Source: Actinomycetes bacterium | GTDB taxonomy: Bacteria; Actinomycetota; Thermoleophilia; BMS3ABIN01 | DNA: 14,481 nucleotides | NCBI GenBank assembly: GCA_021790075.1 | Contig: JAJYIN010000027.1 | Coordinates: forward strand, 1 to 14,481 | Reading direction: 5' to 3' | Shown here: positions 12,884 to 14,481 of the stretch, one piece after another | Layout of the letters: every line of letters begins with the position of its first letter | Position numbering within the stretch: position 1 is the first letter of the stretch | Translations under genes and position numbers: made by a program | The notes under the pieces: generated by a model | The model's database searches: none | The model's input: the letters and a program-made list of their open reading frames with translations, nothing else | What the model was told of the DNA's origin: nothing

Positions 12884-14481
12884 ATGAAGATATTCATGGT
12901 CTTGCTGCTGGTGCTGGTTTTCCTGTCACTGGGGAGCGCCGCGGCGCAGGCCCAGACGGCTGCACCCGCAGACAACGCGCCGGCAGTGACAACCGACCCC
13001 AACGGCAGCGCCACCGGCAGCGCCTCGGATCTCTCACCCTCGGCGCAGGGCAGCAACCTGACGCTGCAGAGCCTGGCCGACGAGGTCGGCCACAACAAGA
13101 TCGCCACCAGCTTCATCTGGCTTATGGTCGGCTTCGCGCTGGTTTTCTTCATGCAGTCCGGCTTCGCACTGCTGGAGACCGGCTTCACGCGGGCCAAGAA
13201 CGCCGTGCACACGATGTCGATGAACATCGTCGTCTTCTTCATCGGCGTGGTCGGCTTCTATCTTGTTGGCTTTCCGCTGATGTTTGGTGGAGTGGGTCAT
13301 CTGGCCACGCTGGGCGGCATCAGCAACCTCGACGGCATGTTCGAAATCGCCAAGGGCTGGGGCATCATCGGTTACAAGGGTTTTGGCGGCGCCGGCCTTT
13401 ATGACGTTGGCATCCTGGCCTTCTTCCTTTTCCAGCTGGTGTTTATGGACACAGCGGCGACCATCCCCACCGGGGCGATGGCCGAACGCTGGAAGTTCTC
13501 GTCGTTTGTCGTCTTCGGCTTCTTCATGTCGATGTTCCTCTACCCGCTGTTCGGCAACTGGGTTTGGGGCGGCGGCTGGCTGTCGCAACTGGGCGCCAAC
13601 CTCGGCCTGGGCAACGGCTACCTGGACTTCGCCGGCTCCACCGTGGTGCACGCCATGGGCGGCTTCACGGCGCTGGCCGGCGCCATGGTGCTCGGTCCGC
13701 GCATCGGCAAGTTCAATAAGGACGGCAGCCCCAACGCCATCCCGGGGCACCACATCCCCATGGCGGTGCTGGGCACGCTCTTCCTCGCCTTCGGCTGGAT
13801 TGGCTTCAACGGCGCCAGCACCCTGGCTGGCGGCGATTTCCGCCTGGCGGTGATCATTACCAACACCTTCCTGGCGGCTGCCACCGGCGGTCTGACCTCG
13901 ATGTTCATCATGTGGAAGCTGTACGGCAAGCCTGACATCTCGATGACAGCCAACGGAGCCCTCGCCGGCCTGGTCGCCATCACGGCGCCGTGCGCCTTTG
14001 TGGCGCCCTGGGCGGCGCTGCTGATCGGCATAGTCGCCGGCGCGCTGGTGATCGGGGGCGTCTTCTTCGTCGAGCGCGTACTCAAGGTGGATGACCCGGT
14101 GGGCGCCGTGGCGGTGCACGGCTTCAACGGCCTCTGGGGCGTGCTGGCGCTGGGCATCTTTGCCGATGGCACATATGGCGCCGGTGTCAATGGCGTCACC
14201 GGCACGGTCAAGGGCCTGCTCTTTGGTGGCGGCGGCCAGTTCGCCGCCCAGGCGATCGGCGCCGTCACGGTGGTCGCAGTGGCGATGGGTCTCGGCTACG
14301 CCTTTTTCAAGGTTATGGACCTGTTGTTCGGCCTGCGCGTCACCGCCGAGGAAGAGATCGAGGGGCTCGACCTGCCGCAGATGGGCACGCTGGCCTATCC
14401 CGACTTCTCCGGTTCGGCTCCCGACTGGGTGACGCCGCATCCTTCAGGCCTGGGCGCGCCTCCAGGCAAAGTGGCGCCGTC
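12884..14481 (+). CDS. amt: Ammonium transporter (Amt family), 3' end beyond window
   Basis: At least 532 residues, open to the window end. MKIFMVLLLVLVFLSLGSAAAQAQ (1-24) is a signal peptide, followed by a 45-residue polar, Ala/Ser-rich stretch outside the membrane. From about residue 72 there are eleven membrane helices forming the ammonium channel. FMDTAATIPTGAMAER (187-202), NWVWGGGWL (225-233), the pore histidines His256 (STVVHAMGG) and His412 (VAVHGFNGLWG), and GFNGAS (307-312) are all present. After GLDLPQMGTLAYPD (494-507) the cytosolic tail continues past the usual end, so the protein has an extended C terminus. AAGGAG at 12861-12866 is 17 bases from ATG 12884, too far; it is 5 bases from an in-frame ATC at 12872, so the true start is unsure. 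A glnK-type PII gene often lies downstream, but that is outside the window. Confidence 0.95.
   Translation, partial: MKIFMVLLLVLVFLSLGSAAAQAQTAAPADNAPAVTTDPNGSATGSASDLSPSAQGSNLTLQSLADEVGHNKIATSFIWLMVGFALVFFMQSGFALLETGFTRAKNAVHTMSMNIVVFFIGVVGFYLVGFPLMFGGVGHLATLGGISNLDGMFEIAKGWGIIGYKGFGGAGLYDVGILAFFLFQLVFMDTAATIPTGAMAERWKFSSFVVFGFFMSMFLYPLFGNWVWGGGWLSQLGANLGLGNGYLDFAGSTVVHAMGGFTALAGAMVLGPRIGKFNKDGSPNAIPGHHIPMAVLGTLFLAFGWIGFNGASTLAGGDFRLAVIITNTFLAAATGGLTSMFIMWKLYGKPDISMTANGALAGLVAITAPCAFVAPWAALLIGIVAGALVIGGVFFVERVLKVDDPVGAVAVHGFNGLWGVLALGIFADGTYGAGVNGVTGTVKGLLFGGGGQFAAQAIGAVTVVAVAMGLGYAFFKVMDLLFGLRVTAEEEIEGLDLPQMGTLAYPDFSGSAPDWVTPHPSGLGAPPGKVAP

Noticed and set aside
13034..14440. A 468-codon open frame antisense to amt
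   Set aside because: It has His/Glu/Gln-rich low-complexity composition expected from the reverse strand of a membrane protein gene, while amt has all family motifs.
1..14481. tRNA, rRNA, CRISPR array or defence operon
   Set aside because: No cloverleaf, rRNA-like or regularly spaced repeat pattern was seen, and no nuclease, helicase or toxin-antitoxin pair is recognisable among the proteins.

Overview
This 14.5 kb window is GC-rich bacterial chromosome with mixed housekeeping, stress and signalling genes. Several genes have clear Shine-Dalgarno sequences. Two (the PAP2 and SRAP genes) lack one and instead have a -10-like box just before the start codon, as in leaderless transcripts. Leaderless genes, high GC, a heavily G/C third codon position and this gene set fit a non-model Actinomycetota lineage, but that is inference; other GC-rich bacteria are not excluded. 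I see no rRNA, tRNA or CRISPR array.

Layout. 1-399 (-): N-terminal part of a zinc-dependent alcohol dehydrogenase cut by the window edge. 593-1597 (+): a single-domain rhodanese, then a class I SAM methyltransferase. 4918-1701 (-): an apparent operon with a VOC-domain remnant, a DHA2-type MFS exporter and a glutamate decarboxylase. 5684-5124 (-): a bacterioferritin with all diiron ligands and the haem methionine. 5977-9541 (+): a VOC protein, a PAP2 phosphatase (probable undecaprenyl-pyrophosphate phosphatase), a LOG-family protein, a flavin-reductase-like protein, a strong terminator, a 59-codon ORF and a two-domain Nudix hydrolase. 11382-9599 (-): one membrane sensor/GAF/HD-GYP c-di-GMP phosphodiesterase gene broken by a frameshift. 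11584-12240 (+): an SRAP (YedK/HMCES) gene whose 3' end is replaced by the antisense of an IS1182-like transposase fragment (12486-12118). 12884-14481 (+): an Amt ammonium transporter running off the right edge.

Non-coding structure. The clearest item is a ~117 bp element at 5769-5885 with perfect 18 bp terminal inverted repeats and an internal hairpin, i.e. a MITE-like element. A degraded half copy lies at 414-475. Both sit just upstream of minus-strand genes (bacterioferritin and alcohol dehydrogenase). Other items are two mutually exclusive hairpins before the methyltransferase, a 7+7 inverted repeat before the decarboxylase operon, repeats before the rhodanese, and an inverted-repeat-rich gap before amt.

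I did not find a clearly new multi-gene system. The best leads are the MITE pair, the HD-GYP frameshift, the SRAP/IS fusion, the exporter-decarboxylase operon and the small ORF before the Nudix gene.
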